A stretch of 64,000 bases of DNA from Actinomycetospora chibensis (GTDB taxonomy: Bacteria; Actinomycetota; Actinomycetes; Mycobacteriales; Pseudonocardiaceae), in assembly GCF_028737215.1 (NCBI RefSeq), contig NZ_JAQZAM010000014.1, positions 124,001-188,000 on the forward strand. The letters run 5' to 3'. Positions 46,715-55,200 of this stretch are shown one piece after another; position 1 is the first letter of the stretch, and the number at the start of each line of letters is the position of its first letter. Both the position numbers and the translations under genes were made by a program. The notes under the pieces are model-generated. The model made no database searches, was not told the origin of the DNA, and saw only the letters and a list, made by a program, of their open reading frames with translations.

Positions 46715-47032
46715 TTCCGGGCGCCTCCTGTCATGCCTGCATCACCACGCCGTCGCGGGGTTCCCGCACCCGCGGCCGTGCACCACGCGGACGTCCCTGG
46801 ATCGGATCCAGAGCAACGCTAGCGCTCGTGAACGCACGCACAAAATCGCCGCGGGCCCTCCGGCCGTGGGCTCGACCACCCTCCGCGCCGGCGCGGACCC
46901 GCGCCGTGTCGTGTCGACCGGCGGAGGCCTCCAGTCTGCCAGTCGGCGCTCCGCGACGCGTCGTCCACACCGGCCTGGAGCAGCACGGGGCGGTACTCGG
47001 CCGTCCCGGTGCGCCGTCCGGCCCCGTTCGGG
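46715..47032. promoter_or_regulatory. Promoter region of rex-hemACD
   Basis: This 318-bp gap separates rex from the Tat lipoprotein gene upstream (both leftward). Besides the candidate Rex operator at 46826-46843 and the nearby dyad AGCGCT, I see no coding region, RNA gene or clear terminator. Confidence 0.4.
46826..46843. promoter_or_regulatory. Degenerate Rex operator upstream of rex
   Basis: TCGTGAACGCACGCACAA matches TTGTGAA-N4-TTCACAA at 11 of 14 fixed positions, about 112 bp upstream of the rex start. Rex autoregulates in Streptomyces, which supports the call, but the right half-site is poor. Confidence 0.4.
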
Positions 47033-47701
47033 TCAGACCGTCAGGGCGTCCGGGCCGAGCGCTCCGGCGGTGGGGTCCGTGGGTGCGGTGGGCGGCCGCC
47101 CGAGCAGGAAGTCCGCCGTCGCGCCGTGCATCGCGGAGACGGGCGCGACGCCCGCCGCGAGGGCGACCGTCGACGTCCCGGTGGCGCTGCCGGCGATCGC
47201 GGTGATGGTGGCGGTGACGGACGCGGTGACGTCCGCGGCGAGTCCCAGCAGGTCGACGGGGGCGACGGCGGCCACGAGGCGGCCGCGCAGCGCGGGCTCG
47301 ACGGTGAGGGGATAGCCGTCGATCGGGGGCCGCCCGGCGTTCGTCAGCAGCCGGTTCCACGCCTCGGCGTGCGCGGTGTGCTGGGCCGCGGCCCCGGACA
47401 GGAAGGCCGTCACCACCCCCGGCACGGAGCCGTACCGACCCTGGCCCGCGCCGGTGCCGGCCTGGCCGAGGAGATCGCCCGCGAGGCCGGAGAGCGCGGC
47501 GGCGACGGCCATGAGAGCCGCGTCACCCTCGTACACGGGGGCCGGCGCGGTGGTCGTGGTGCTCGGCGGCGGCGGCGGCGTGCCCGCCGGGGCGGGGGTC
47601 CCGGGCGGCGCGGTGTTCGTGCAGGCGGCCAGCGCGGCCGCGCCCGAGAGCGCGCCCAGCCCGAGCAGGAAGCGACGCCGCGTCGTGCCGGGCCCGGTCA
47701 T
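47033..47701 (-). CDS. Tat-exported lipoprotein with ferritin-like (DUF4439) domain
   Basis: This protein has 222 residues. The N-terminus TTRRRFLLGLGALSGAAALAAC combines a twin-arginine motif with a lipobox Cys at about residue 27, so it is probably a folded lipoprotein outside the cell. After a Pro/Thr linker, residues 60-200 are helical with AAAQHTAHAEAWNRLL and VSAMHGATADFLLG, as in the DUF4439 ferritin-like family; function unknown. It overlaps the next gene upstream by 4 nt. Confidence 0.7.
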   Translation of the reverse strand: MTGPGTTRRRFLLGLGALSGAAALAACTNTAPPGTPAPAGTPPPPPSTTTTAPAPVYEGDAALMAVAAALSGLAGDLLGQAGTGAGQGRYGSVPGVVTAFLSGAAAQHTAHAEAWNRLLTNAGRPPIDGYPLTVEPALRGRLVAAVAPVDLLGLAADVTASVTATITAIAGSATGTSTVALAAGVAPVSAMHGATADFLLGRPPTAPTDPTAGALGPDALTV

Positions 47702-48285
47702 CCCAGGGCCCCCTCGATCGCCGGCGACGCCTTCTCCGTGGGGAAGAGGACGTCGGGGAAGCCGACGGTGCCCGCCCCGGGCGGCAGCGCGACCAGGTCC
47801 GGGGGCACGGCGACCAGGTCGGCGCGCCCCGTCGAGAGCAGCGCGCCCAGCGTCAGCAGCAGGGCCTTGCGTCGGGCGGCGGCCGTCGCGTGCCCCAGGA
47901 CCGTGCCCCGCACGTCGGGGGACGAGAGGTCGACGACGTCGGCGACGAGGGTCTGGGCGAGGACGTCCTCGAGGGTCAGCAGGAGACCGACGACGTCCCC
48001 CGGCCCGCGCACCGTCGGCAGGGCCTGTTCCACCACCGCGGCGTACTTCGCGTTCGCCGAGGTCTGCACCCGCCCCCCGGCGGTGCGGGTGGCCCGGGCG
48101 AGGTCGGTGCGTGCGCGGTCCAGCTCCTGCACCGCGGTGGCCAGGAGGGCGCGGACCGGCGCGAGCGCGGTGCCGCCGCCGGCGTACGGCAGTCGCTGCA
48201 GGCGTGTGTAGGTGTCGGAGGTGAGCTCCACCAGCGACGAGGCGGTCTGCAGGGTGGGCACGTCCGCGGCCGTCGGCGCCGTCAC
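47698..48285 (-). CDS. Ferritin-like domain protein, function unknown
   Basis: This protein has 195 residues, helical. It contains SANAKYAAVVEQALPTVRGPGDVVGLLLTLEDVLAQ and ends PTEKASPAIEGALG, a pattern I associate with actinobacterial ferritin-like proteins. No clear ExxH iron-ligand pair is visible, so metal binding is uncertain. GTG start overlapping the stop of the glutaredoxin-like gene (GTGA). The three genes 48728-47033 form a compact operon upstream of rex. Confidence 0.5.
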   Translation of the reverse strand: MTAPTAADVPTLQTASSLVELTSDTYTRLQRLPYAGGGTALAPVRALLATAVQELDRARTDLARATRTAGGRVQTSANAKYAAVVEQALPTVRGPGDVVGLLLTLEDVLAQTLVADVVDLSSPDVRGTVLGHATAAARRKALLLTLGALLSTGRADLVAVPPDLVALPPGAGTVGFPDVLFPTEKASPAIEGALG

Positions 48286-48728
48286 GGCACGTCCCCGCCC
48301 GTGAGGGCACGGACCAGGTCGTCCGGCTCGATCCGCCACGAACCGATCTCGACGCCGTCGACGAGCGTGACGGGGATGCGGTCGCCGTACTCGGCGCGCC
48401 ACTCGGAGTCGGTGTCCGCGGCGTCGACGTCGACGACGACGTGCTCCTCGCCGACCCGCGCGCCGATCTCCCGCACCACGCCCTCCATCCGGTCGCAGGT
48501 CCGGCAGTCCGCCCGCACGAGCACGACGATCCGGGGGGTCTCCACGTCCGATCCCGCGTCCGGGCCCGAGTCCGAGGAGGCGCCCGACCCGCCGGGTCGA
48601 CCGCCCGCCGCACCGCCCACCGACACGGTCGCCCGCTCGTCGGACCGTTCGTCCGCCACCGGCTCGTCGCCTCCCTCCGGGGCCCTCGCCTCGCACCGCC
48701 CCTGCCTCGCCCGGCGGCAGTCTCCCAC
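48282..48728 (-). CDS. Glutaredoxin-like thiol protein
   Basis: The core (about residues 65-148) has a thioredoxin fold with the redox motif RADCRTCDRM and the cis-Pro loop DRIPVTLVDG. Mycobacteria have a comparable 97-residue protein just before hemA (Rv0508, from memory). That makes the first 50-60 residues here, a Gly/Ser/Asp-rich stretch, doubtful; the true start may be an internal GTG such as the one before ETPRIVVL. I gave the longest plausible frame. Confidence 0.65.
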   Translation of the reverse strand: MGDCRRARQGRCEARAPEGGDEPVADERSDERATVSVGGAAGGRPGGSGASSDSGPDAGSDVETPRIVVLVRADCRTCDRMEGVVREIGARVGEEHVVVDVDAADTDSEWRAEYGDRIPVTLVDGVEIGSWRIEPDDLVRALTGGDVP

Positions 48729-48850
48729 GGTGCCGTGACCTCCACGCTAAGCCCCACGACGACGCCGAACGGCCGCTCATCGCACCGTTGCTGCAGGTCG
48801 GAGAGGGTCACCCCTGCCGTGGGCGCGCCGGTGTCAGGGGCCGTCGCGCC

Positions 48851-48861
48851 GCACGTATGCT
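48851..48861 (+). promoter_or_regulatory. Candidate -10 region of the sigma factor gene
   Basis: TATGCT (48856-48861) fits the TAnnnT -10 pattern, about 60 nt upstream of a short leader reading frame. GTGTCA (48831-48836) could be a -35 with a long 19-bp spacer. Pattern match only. Confidence 0.25.
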
Positions 48862-48922
48862 CCCGCGACGAGGCCTCCTCACCGGGGGAACCGGTCGGGA
48901 AACGTCGATCGAGGGAGAGGGC

Positions 48923-49009
48923 ATGTCCGACGCTGCCGGTCGTCACGACCCGGCGCGCGCGCACGCTCTCGGGGCCTCCGGCCTCCCGTCCCCGCCCGGA
49001 GCAACGTGA
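48923..49009 (+). CDS. Short leader peptide overlapping the sigma factor start
   Basis: A 28-residue frame (MSDAAGRHDPARAHALGASG...) has a strong ribosome binding site (GGGAGAGG). Its TGA overlaps the GTG of the sigma gene in GTGA. It could be a true leader that couples or limits sigma translation. The sigma GTG also has GGAG 4 nt upstream. Confidence 0.4.
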   Translation: MSDAAGRHDPARAHALGASGLPSPPGAT

Positions 49010-50112
49010 GGCGCGCGGCACCCGATCCCGCCGACGAGCCCGGCGCCGGCCGCCCCCCGGCCCGGGGCGACGCCCGGCGCGGCACCGGCGCGCGCGGCGC
49101 CACCGGGACCGACACCCCGCCCGAGCCCGTGATCGACACCCGGACCAACGGCCACGGGAACGGCCACGCCCACGGCCACGCCGGGCACCACGGCCACGGC
49201 ACCCCGACGGCGTCACCGCCGACGGCACCGTTCTACCCCGCGCAGCGTCGGCGCGAGGACACCTGGCCCCCGCCGGCGGGCGACGGGGCCCCGGCACCCC
49301 GGACGGGCTCCGGCCCCCTCCCGGGCCCGCCGCCTACCCCGACCGCGCACCCGCCGACCGTCCACCCACCCACCGGGCACGCACCGACCGGGCCCGCGCC
49401 GATCGCCGACCCGGGCGAGCCGACCACCGGCCTCCCGATCGCCGACCCCGGCGTCGCCGTGCCGGCCGTCCCGGCCGACGGGCCGCCCCCGCTCGCCGAG
49501 GACGGCTCGGAGAGCGTGGACGCCGACGAGCTCCCCGAGGACCTCCCCGAGGAGGGCGCCTCGGCCGAGGGCTGGGCGCTCGTGCGGGCCGCGCAGGACG
49601 GCGACACCGACGCCTTCGGTCAGCTCTTCGACCGCTACCACGACACGGTCTTCCGGTTCGTGCTCTACCGCCTCGGCGACCGGCCCGCCGCCGAGGACCT
49701 CACCCAGGAGACCTTCGTCCGCGCCTACCGCCGGATCACCTCGGTGAGCTACCAGGGCCGCGACATCGGTGCGTGGTTCGTCACCATCGCCCGCAACCTG
49801 GTCCTCGACCACGTGAAGTCCAGCCGCTACCGGCTCGAGTCCGCGACCGCCGAGGTCGCCGACGTCGCGCCCGGCAGCCTGCGCCCCGGTCCCGAGACCG
49901 AGGTGATCGCGGGCGCCACCCACGCCGAGCTGCTGAAATGCGTCGCCAAGCTGGGCGACGACCAGCAGGAGTGCATCGCGCTGCGCTTCCTCCAGGGCCT
50001 CTCCGTGGCCGAGACCGCGGACATCATGGGCCGCAACGAGGGGGCCGTGAAGGCGCTGCAGCACCGTGCGGTGCGCCGCCTCGCTCAACTGTTGCCCGAG
50101 GGTCTGCGGTGA
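49006..50112 (+). CDS. bldN: BldN-type ECF sigma factor with long N-terminal extension
   Basis: This sigma-70 family factor has 368 residues. Region 2 (204-272) contains FGQLFDRYHDTVFRFVLYRL and AEDLTQETFVRAYRRI; region 4 (310-365) contains LGDDQQECIALRFLQGLSV and NEGAVKALQHRAVRRL. The first 190 residues are disordered and Pro-rich, with a His/Gly cluster at 49-65 (NGHGNGHAHGHAGHHGHG). Streptomyces BldN also has an N-terminal pro-sequence removed by proteolysis, but shorter. The next gene is a DUF5667 anti-sigma factor, as with bldN-rsbN, and both lie close to rex as in Streptomyces. Assignment to BldN is by context and region similarity. Confidence 0.8.
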   Translation: MRRAAPDPADEPGAGRPPARGDARRGTGARGATGTDTPPEPVIDTRTNGHGNGHAHGHAGHHGHGTPTASPPTAPFYPAQRRREDTWPPPAGDGAPAPRTGSGPLPGPPPTPTAHPPTVHPPTGHAPTGPAPIADPGEPTTGLPIADPGVAVPAVPADGPPPLAEDGSESVDADELPEDLPEEGASAEGWALVRAAQDGDTDAFGQLFDRYHDTVFRFVLYRLGDRPAAEDLTQETFVRAYRRITSVSYQGRDIGAWFVTIARNLVLDHVKSSRYRLESATAEVADVAPGSLRPGPETEVIAGATHAELLKCVAKLGDDQQECIALRFLQGLSVAETADIMGRNEGAVKALQHRAVRRLAQLLPEGLR

Positions 50113-50236
50113 GTCACAACGATGTGGTTCGAACCGCACACCGCAAAGACGTAACCGGTCGCCCGTCCGGTCGTTTTGCCCATCGACGAGCACGGCGCGC
50201 ACGCAACGTGACGCGCGGACGATGAGGACGGGCGGA

Positions 50237-51553
50237 ATGTCGAGCGGGTACGACGGGGACGACGAGCTGTTCGCTCGCGTCTGGGCGCAGCGGGACGCGG
50301 CGGAGCGTCCGGCGCCCCCCGATCCCCGCCGGGAGCGCCCCCAGGAGCACCTCGACCCCGAGCTCGCCCGCGTCCTCGACGTCGCCGCCGCCCTGCGCAC
50401 CGCCGGTCGCGCGGCGCAGGGTCCCGACGCGGCCACCTCGGCCCGCATGCGCGCCGCCGTGATGGCCGAGATCGGCGGCGGCACCGCCGACGGCGCGACC
50501 CGCGAGCGCACCCGCGTGCTGCGCTCCGAGGACCCCGGTCCGGCCGGTGGTCGGGGGGCCGGCCGGGCCGGTGCCACCACCCGCCGGGAGAGCCGCGAGA
50601 GCCGGGGCGGGACGCGTCCCGCGGACCGTCGCCCCGCCGCCCGCGCGACGTCCCGGCGCTCGGGCGCCCGCCTGATGTCGTCCTTCGTCACCGGCGCGTG
50701 CGCCGTGATGCTGCTCGGTGCCCTGACAGTGCTCCTCAGTCGCGGCGCCCTGCCCGGCGAGATGCTCTACGGCATCAAGCGCGCGTCGGAGAGCGCCGAG
50801 ATCGGCCTCACCAGCGGCCAGGAGGCCAAGGGCCTCAAGCACCTCGACTTCGCCTCGACCCGCCTCGAGGAGGTCTCGGACCTCATCGAGCGCCAGGCCG
50901 CCACGGCCGCCGGCGCGGGGCCGGTGGCCGCCGGGATCGGCCCGGACGAGGCCGCCCTCGTGCTGGAGAACCTCCGGGCGTTCGACGAGCAGGCCCGCAC
51001 CGGGTCGCGCCTGATCCTGCCGCTCGCCGCCCAGCCCACCGGCCCGTCGCCTGCCGAGCTGGGCGAGTGGGCCCGCTCCCAGTCGGCCCGCCTCGACACG
51101 CTGAGCCCCTCGCTCGACGGCGACGGGCGCACCGCCGCCGCCGGCTCGCAGCAGATGTTGCAGCGCATCGACGAGCGGGCCACCGCGTTCGGCGGGCCCG
51201 AGCGCTGCGCGACCGGTGACGCGTCCGACGACCTGGGCCCGCTGCCGACCGGCGCCTGCGACCCCGCCTCCGGGTCGGACGACCCGCAGGCCACCGCGAC
51301 CCCGACCCCGGAGTCCACGACCACGAGCACGACGTCGAGCACGACGACGTCGAGCACGTCGTCCACGACGACGTCGCGGAGCGAGACGTCCACCCGCGAG
51401 GACGATCCGGACGACTCCGGCTCCTCGTCGGGCTCCCGCGAGCAGCGGACCTCCACCCCGGACCCGGTCCAGGTCCCCCTGCCCGTGCCCCTGCTGCCGC
51501 AGGTCGACGTGCCGCCGCTGCTGCCGGGTCTGCCCGGCCTCAGCCTGGGCTGA
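50237..51553 (+). CDS. rsbN: RsbN-type transmembrane anti-sigma factor (DUF5667)
   Basis: This protein has 438 residues. The N-terminal cytoplasmic part includes LDPELARVLDVAAALRTAG and SARMRAAVMAEIGGG, probably the sigma-binding segment. An Arg/Gly-rich linker leads to one helix (FVTGACAVMLLGALTVLLSRG) and the DUF5667 start LPGEMLYGIKRASESAEIGLT. The external domain ends in a Ser/Thr-rich stalk (TTTSTTSSTTTSS) and a Pro/Leu tail. The alternative ATG at 50222 is possible. In Streptomyces RsbN holds BldN inactive at the membrane; the same is inferred here. Confidence 0.8.
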   Translation: MSSGYDGDDELFARVWAQRDAAERPAPPDPRRERPQEHLDPELARVLDVAAALRTAGRAAQGPDAATSARMRAAVMAEIGGGTADGATRERTRVLRSEDPGPAGGRGAGRAGATTRRESRESRGGTRPADRRPAARATSRRSGARLMSSFVTGACAVMLLGALTVLLSRGALPGEMLYGIKRASESAEIGLTSGQEAKGLKHLDFASTRLEEVSDLIERQAATAAGAGPVAAGIGPDEAALVLENLRAFDEQARTGSRLILPLAAQPTGPSPAELGEWARSQSARLDTLSPSLDGDGRTAAAGSQQMLQRIDERATAFGGPERCATGDASDDLGPLPTGACDPASGSDDPQATATPTPESTTTSTTSSTTTSSTSSTTTSRSETSTREDDPDDSGSSSGSREQRTSTPDPVQVPLPVPLLPQVDVPPLLPGLPGLSLG

Positions 51554-51576
51554 CCGGTCGCGCCCGGCGCGACCGG
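51554..51576 (+). terminator. Hairpin directly after the anti-sigma gene
   Basis: Perfect 10-bp arms CCGGTCGCGC / GCGCGACCGG with loop CCG start at the first base after the stop codon. No T-run follows. Confidence 0.6.
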
Positions 51577-51700
51577 GTGTGCGGCCGGGGTTCCCGTCTA
51601 GGGTGGACGGGCACCGCCGAGGACGCTCCCGTCCCGCCCCGGCGGCCCGGTCCCGGGACGGACACGACACGGGCGGCTACGACACGGGGAGGACCCGGCG

Positions 51701-52750
51701 GTGGGACGACGGCGCGAGCGCCGGGTGCAGGCGGAGCGCGACGCGGCGCGACGCGCCGGGGAGGCCTCCGCCGAGGCCGCGGTGCGGGACGCCGCCCTCG
51801 GCACGCCCACCGCCTCGGAGCTCCTCGAGGCGGTGCCGGACGGTGCCGGCCCGGACGCCGCCGGTGGTGTCGACGGCGCCCCGGACGGCGAGCTCTCGGG
51901 CGGGGGGCCGGCGGCCGCGGCCGCGTCGGCCGACGCCCCGGACATCCACCAGGTGCCGCCGTCGACGCGCGTCCCGCCCGACCTCACGGCCGCGGCGTTC
52001 TTCGACGTCGACAACACCATGATGATGGGCGCGTCGATCTTCCACTTCGCCCGTGGCCTGGCCGCCCGGAACTTCTTCTCCGGCTCCGACATGCGCGGGT
52101 TCGTCTGGCAGCAGCTCAAGTTCCGGCTCGGCGGCGAGGGCTCGCCCGAGGACGTCCGCGCCCACCGCGAGCAGGCCCTGTCCTTCGTGGCCGGTCAGCC
52201 GGTGGCCGAGCTCGTCGAGCTCGGTGAGGAGATCTACGACGAGCTGATGGCCGACCGCATCTGGGAGGGCACCCGCGCCCTCGCCCAGATGCACCTCGAC
52301 GCCGGTCAACGGGTCTGGCTCGTCACCGCGACGCCCCTGGAGCTGGCGCGCATCATCGCGCGCCGTCTGGGCCTCACCGGCGCTCTGGGCACGGTCGCCG
52401 AGAGCGAGGACGGCGTCTTCACCGGCCGCCTCGTCGGCGAGCTGCTGCACGGCCCGGCCAAGGCGCATGCCGTGCGCGCCCTCGCGGCCCGTGAGGGCCT
52501 CGACCTGCGGCGCTGCGCGGCCTACTCCGACTCGGTCAACGACGCCCCCATGCTGTCCGTGGTGGGCACCGCGGTGGCTGTCAACCCGGACTCCGACCTG
52601 CGTCAGATGGCCCGGGAGCGCGGCTGGGAGATCCGCGACTTCCGGTCCGGACGCAAGGTCGCCCGCATCGGCGTGCCGTCGGTGCTGGGCGCGGGCGCCG
52701 TGGCCGGCGCAGTGGTGGCCGGCGCGGCCTACCGCCGCCGCGTCAGCTGA
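51701..52750 (+). CDS. HAD-family hydrolase, SerB-like phosphatase
   Basis: This protein has 349 residues. After an 85-residue low-complexity N-terminus, the HAD core begins with [21 protein letters not shown] (nucleophile Asp), continues with [17 protein letters not shown] (motif II Thr), and ends with [17 protein letters not shown] (motif IV acidic pair). A C-terminal helix ([17 protein letters not shown]) may anchor it. It matches the serB1-like gene Rv0505c in position, from memory. The substrate could be phosphoserine or another phosphate monoester. GTG start with GGGGAGG at 8 nt. Confidence 0.85.
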   Translation: MGRRRERRVQAERDAARRAGEASAEAAVRDAALGTPTASELLEAVPDGAGPDAAGGVDGAPDGELSGGGPAAAAASADAPDIHQVPPSTRVPPDLTAAAFFDVDNTMMMGASIFHFARGLAARNFFSGSDMRGFVWQQLKFRLGGEGSPEDVRAHREQALSFVAGQPVAELVELGEEIYDELMADRIWEGTRALAQMHLDAGQRVWLVTATPLELARIIARRLGLTGALGTVAESEDGVFTGRLVGELLHGPAKAHAVRALAAREGLDLRRCAAYSDSVNDAPMLSVVGTAVAVNPDSDLRQMARERGWEIRDFRSGRKVARIGVPSVLGAGAVAGAVVAGAAYRRRVS

Positions 52751-52775
52751 CCCGCCGAGCGACCCGGGGCCAGGC

Positions 52776-53840
52776 TCAGCCCAGGAACGCGTTCCGGCGA
52801 CCCGCGAGCAGGCGGTAGAGCGTCTGCTGGATGTTCTCGCGGACCTGGTCGGTCAGGTTGAACACCAGCATCGGGTCGTCGGCCGCGCTCGGGTCGTAGG
52901 AGTCCGTGGGGATCGGCTCGCCGAACTCGATGTACCACTTCGACGGCAGCGGCACGAGGCCCAGCGGGCCCAGCAGCGGCCAGGTCGGCGTGATCGGGAA
53001 GTAGGGGACGCCGAGCAGGCGCGCGATCGGGCCGAGGTCGGCGATCTTCGGGTAGATCTCCTCGGCCCCGACGATCGAGCACGGGATGATCGGGACGCCG
53101 GTGCGCAGCGCGGCCGAGACGAAGCCGCCGCGCCCGAAGCGCTGCAGCTTGTACCGGTCGGCGAAGTCCTTGCCGATGCCCTTGAACCCCTCGGGCCACA
53201 CGCCGACGAGCTCGCCGGCCGACAGGAGGGCCTCGGCGTCGGCATTGCAGGCGAGCGTGTGCCCGGCCTTGCGGGCCGCGGCGCCGACGCCCGGCAGGCC
53301 GAAGACGAGGTCGGCGGCCAGCATGCGCAGGTAGCGCGGCACGGGCAGGTCGTCGTGCGTCGCGACGGTCGTCATGAGCGCGTCGAGGGGCAACGTGCCC
53401 GAGTGGTTGGCCACGAGCAGCGCGCCGCCGGAGGTCGGCACGTTCTCGGTGCCGATGGTCTCCACGCGGAACCACGTGTCGTAGAGGGGGCGCAGCAGCG
53501 GCATGACCACGTTCTCGGTCAGGTCGCGGTCGAACCCGAAGTCGTCGACCGCGTAGCGGCCCGTCAGCCGGCGCTGCAGGAACTCGCCGACCGCGGCCAC
53601 CCGCGCCTCGAGCTCCGTCGGTCCCTTCGGGGCCGGCAGCGCGGCCAGCTCGCCGCCGGTGGTGGGCGCGACGGCGTCCATGGCCTCCTCGGAGTGCCCG
53701 CCGTCGCCGTCCACCCCGCGTGCGGCCGCCGTGCGCTCGGTGAGGGATCCGATCCCGGGTCGGCTCGCCCGCCGCGGCGCGGGACGGGGTCGAGGACGAC
53801 CTCCGTCCTGGCGCAACGGGATGACGCGGGCCTCGGGCAT
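52776..53840 (-). CDS. Lysophospholipid acyltransferase-family protein
   Basis: This 354-residue protein is predicted to transfer acyl chains to a glycerol-lipid acceptor at the inner membrane. The catalytic region reads LLVANHSGTLPLDALM, where the His-to-Asp spacing is six residues rather than the classical HX4D. It is followed by GVWPEGFKGIGKDF and GVPIIPCSIVGAEEIYP. The ATG at 53840 has GAGGAG at 6 nt. It corresponds to Rv0502 in mycobacteria, from memory. Convergent with the SerB-like gene, with only 25 nt between. Confidence 0.75.
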   Translation of the reverse strand: MPEARVIPLRQDGGRPRPRPAPRRASRPGIGSLTERTAAARGVDGDGGHSEEAMDAVAPTTGGELAALPAPKGPTELEARVAAVGEFLQRRLTGRYAVDDFGFDRDLTENVVMPLLRPLYDTWFRVETIGTENVPTSGGALLVANHSGTLPLDALMTTVATHDDLPVPRYLRMLAADLVFGLPGVGAAARKAGHTLACNADAEALLSAGELVGVWPEGFKGIGKDFADRYKLQRFGRGGFVSAALRTGVPIIPCSIVGAEEIYPKIADLGPIARLLGVPYFPITPTWPLLGPLGLVPLPSKWYIEFGEPIPTDSYDPSAADDPMLVFNLTDQVRENIQQTLYRLLAGRRNAFLG

Positions 53841-53890
53841 GACGTCTCCTCGCGGACGCTCGTGGTCGGACAGGGTGTGGTGGTACGGGG

Positions 53891-54943
53891 TCACGAGCCG
53901 GTGGGCAGGGCACGCGCGACGGCGACCGCCGCGTCCTGGGCCTGCCCGAGCCTCGACGGATCGATCCACGGGCGCAGCCCGCGCCCGGCCACGAAGTCGT
54001 CGAACGCCTGCACCGTCGTCCAGCGTGGCGTGAACCCGAACTCCGTGCGCAGCTTCGTGGTGTCCACCACGCGACCGAAGTTCAGCAGGCGCATCTGCTC
54101 GGGCGAGAAGTCGACCAGCCGGGCACGCCGGGTGAACCGCCCGACCAGCGGCACCGCGGGCTGCGGGATCGGCAACGGGAACCGGCCCGCGCGGCGGATC
54201 GCCTGCGAGAGCATGAGCACGCCGGCGCCCCCGACGTTGAACACCCCGGGCAGGTCCTGCGCCGCGGCGCGCTCGAGCACCGCGACCGCGTCCTCCTCGT
54301 GCAGCAGCTGCACGCGGGCGTCGTAACCCAGCACGACCGGGACCACCGGCAGCGAGAAGTACCGGACGAACGACGTGTCGATCCGCGGGCCGATGAGGTT
54401 GACGAACCGCAGCGTCGTCACCGGGATGTCCGGCCGGCGTCGCGAGAAGCTGCGGACGTAGCCCTCGATCTCGACCGCGTCCTTCGCGTAGCCCCCCGGC
54501 GGGATCGCCTTCGGCTCGGTGGTCTCGGTGAACGTCGCCGGGTCACGCTTGCTCGCGCCGTACACCGCGCTGGTCGACTTCACGACCAGCCGCCGGACCG
54601 TGTCGGAACGCTGGCAGGCCGCGAGCAGCTGCATCGTCCCGATGACGTTCATCTCCATCATCATCGAGCGCCCCCCGGACTGACCGGGATTGCCCGACAG
54701 GGACGCGTGGACGACGGTGTCGACCTTCGCGGTGGAGATGACCTTGCCGATCAGCGGGTTCCGGATGTCGACGCGCACGAACTCCGCGCGCCCCATCCGT
54801 CGCCGCATCTCCCGCGACGGCGGCGTGGTGTCCACGCCGAGGACGCGTTCGATCGACGGGTCGGCCGCCAGACGCGCCGCCAGGTGGCCGCCGAGGAAGC
54901 GGCTCACCCCGGTGACGAGGACGACGGACGGCGCCTCGGGCAT
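53891..54943 (-). CDS. NAD-dependent epimerase/dehydratase (GalE2-like)
   Basis: This extended short-chain dehydrogenase has 350 residues. The NAD-binding motif VVLVTGVSRFLGGHLAARL is at the N-terminus, with the nucleotide Asp in VLGVDTTPPS. The Ser of the catalytic triad fits VVKSTSAVYGAS, but the usual YxxxK is not seen: the sequence reads GGYAKDAVEIEGY. So the chemistry may be unlike GalE or may be lost. It corresponds to Rv0501 by position. Confidence 0.75.
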   Translation of the reverse strand: MPEAPSVVLVTGVSRFLGGHLAARLAADPSIERVLGVDTTPPSREMRRRMGRAEFVRVDIRNPLIGKVISTAKVDTVVHASLSGNPGQSGGRSMMMEMNVIGTMQLLAACQRSDTVRRLVVKSTSAVYGASKRDPATFTETTEPKAIPPGGYAKDAVEIEGYVRSFSRRRPDIPVTTLRFVNLIGPRIDTSFVRYFSLPVVPVVLGYDARVQLLHEEDAVAVLERAAAQDLPGVFNVGGAGVLMLSQAIRRAGRFPLPIPQPAVPLVGRFTRRARLVDFSPEQMRLLNFGRVVDTTKLRTEFGFTPRWTTVQAFDDFVAGRGLRPWIDPSRLGQAQDAAVAVARALPTGS

Positions 54944-55003
54944 CAGCTGGGCATCTCCTGGGATCGTGCGGTCGGCGTCGGGCCCCTCGCGGGCCGGACG
55001 GAC

Positions 55004-55105
55004 CTACTTGCCGAGCTTGCGACGCTGCACGCGGGTCTTGCGCAGCAGCTTACGGTGCTTCTTCTTCGACATCCGCTTACGACGCTTCTTGATGACCGAA
55101 CCCAA
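55004..55105 (-). CDS. 30S ribosomal protein bS22 (AURKAIP1/COX24 domain)
   Basis: This 33-residue, extremely basic protein has the sequence [20 protein letters not shown] followed by [12 protein letters not shown]. It matches the small actinobacterial ribosomal protein bS22 seen near the decoding centre of mycobacterial ribosomes. The start is a TTG at 55105 (AGAGG 7 nt upstream), easily missed in annotation. It lies between the excisionase-like gene and the galE-like gene, as in mycobacteria. Confidence 0.88.
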   Translation of the reverse strand: MGSVIKKRRKRMSKKKHRKLLRKTRVQRRKLGK

Positions 55106-55200
55106 TGGAGTACCTCTCGTGAGCAGGACGCGACCGACGGGTCGCGGACACACCACCGTACCGGCCGCCGCCGTGGCGGCCGGTGGGTGGAGGGTGGGCG

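Noticed and set aside
50129-50144. GGTTCGAACC palindrome after the sigma factor gene as part of a tRNA
   Set aside because: It resembles a T-loop GGTTCGAA, but no acceptor stem, anticodon arm or D-arm can be folded around it.
49213-50691. Minus-strand frame of 492 codons over the sigma factor gene
   Set aside because: Antisense to conserved sigma regions 2 and 4; no supporting start signals.
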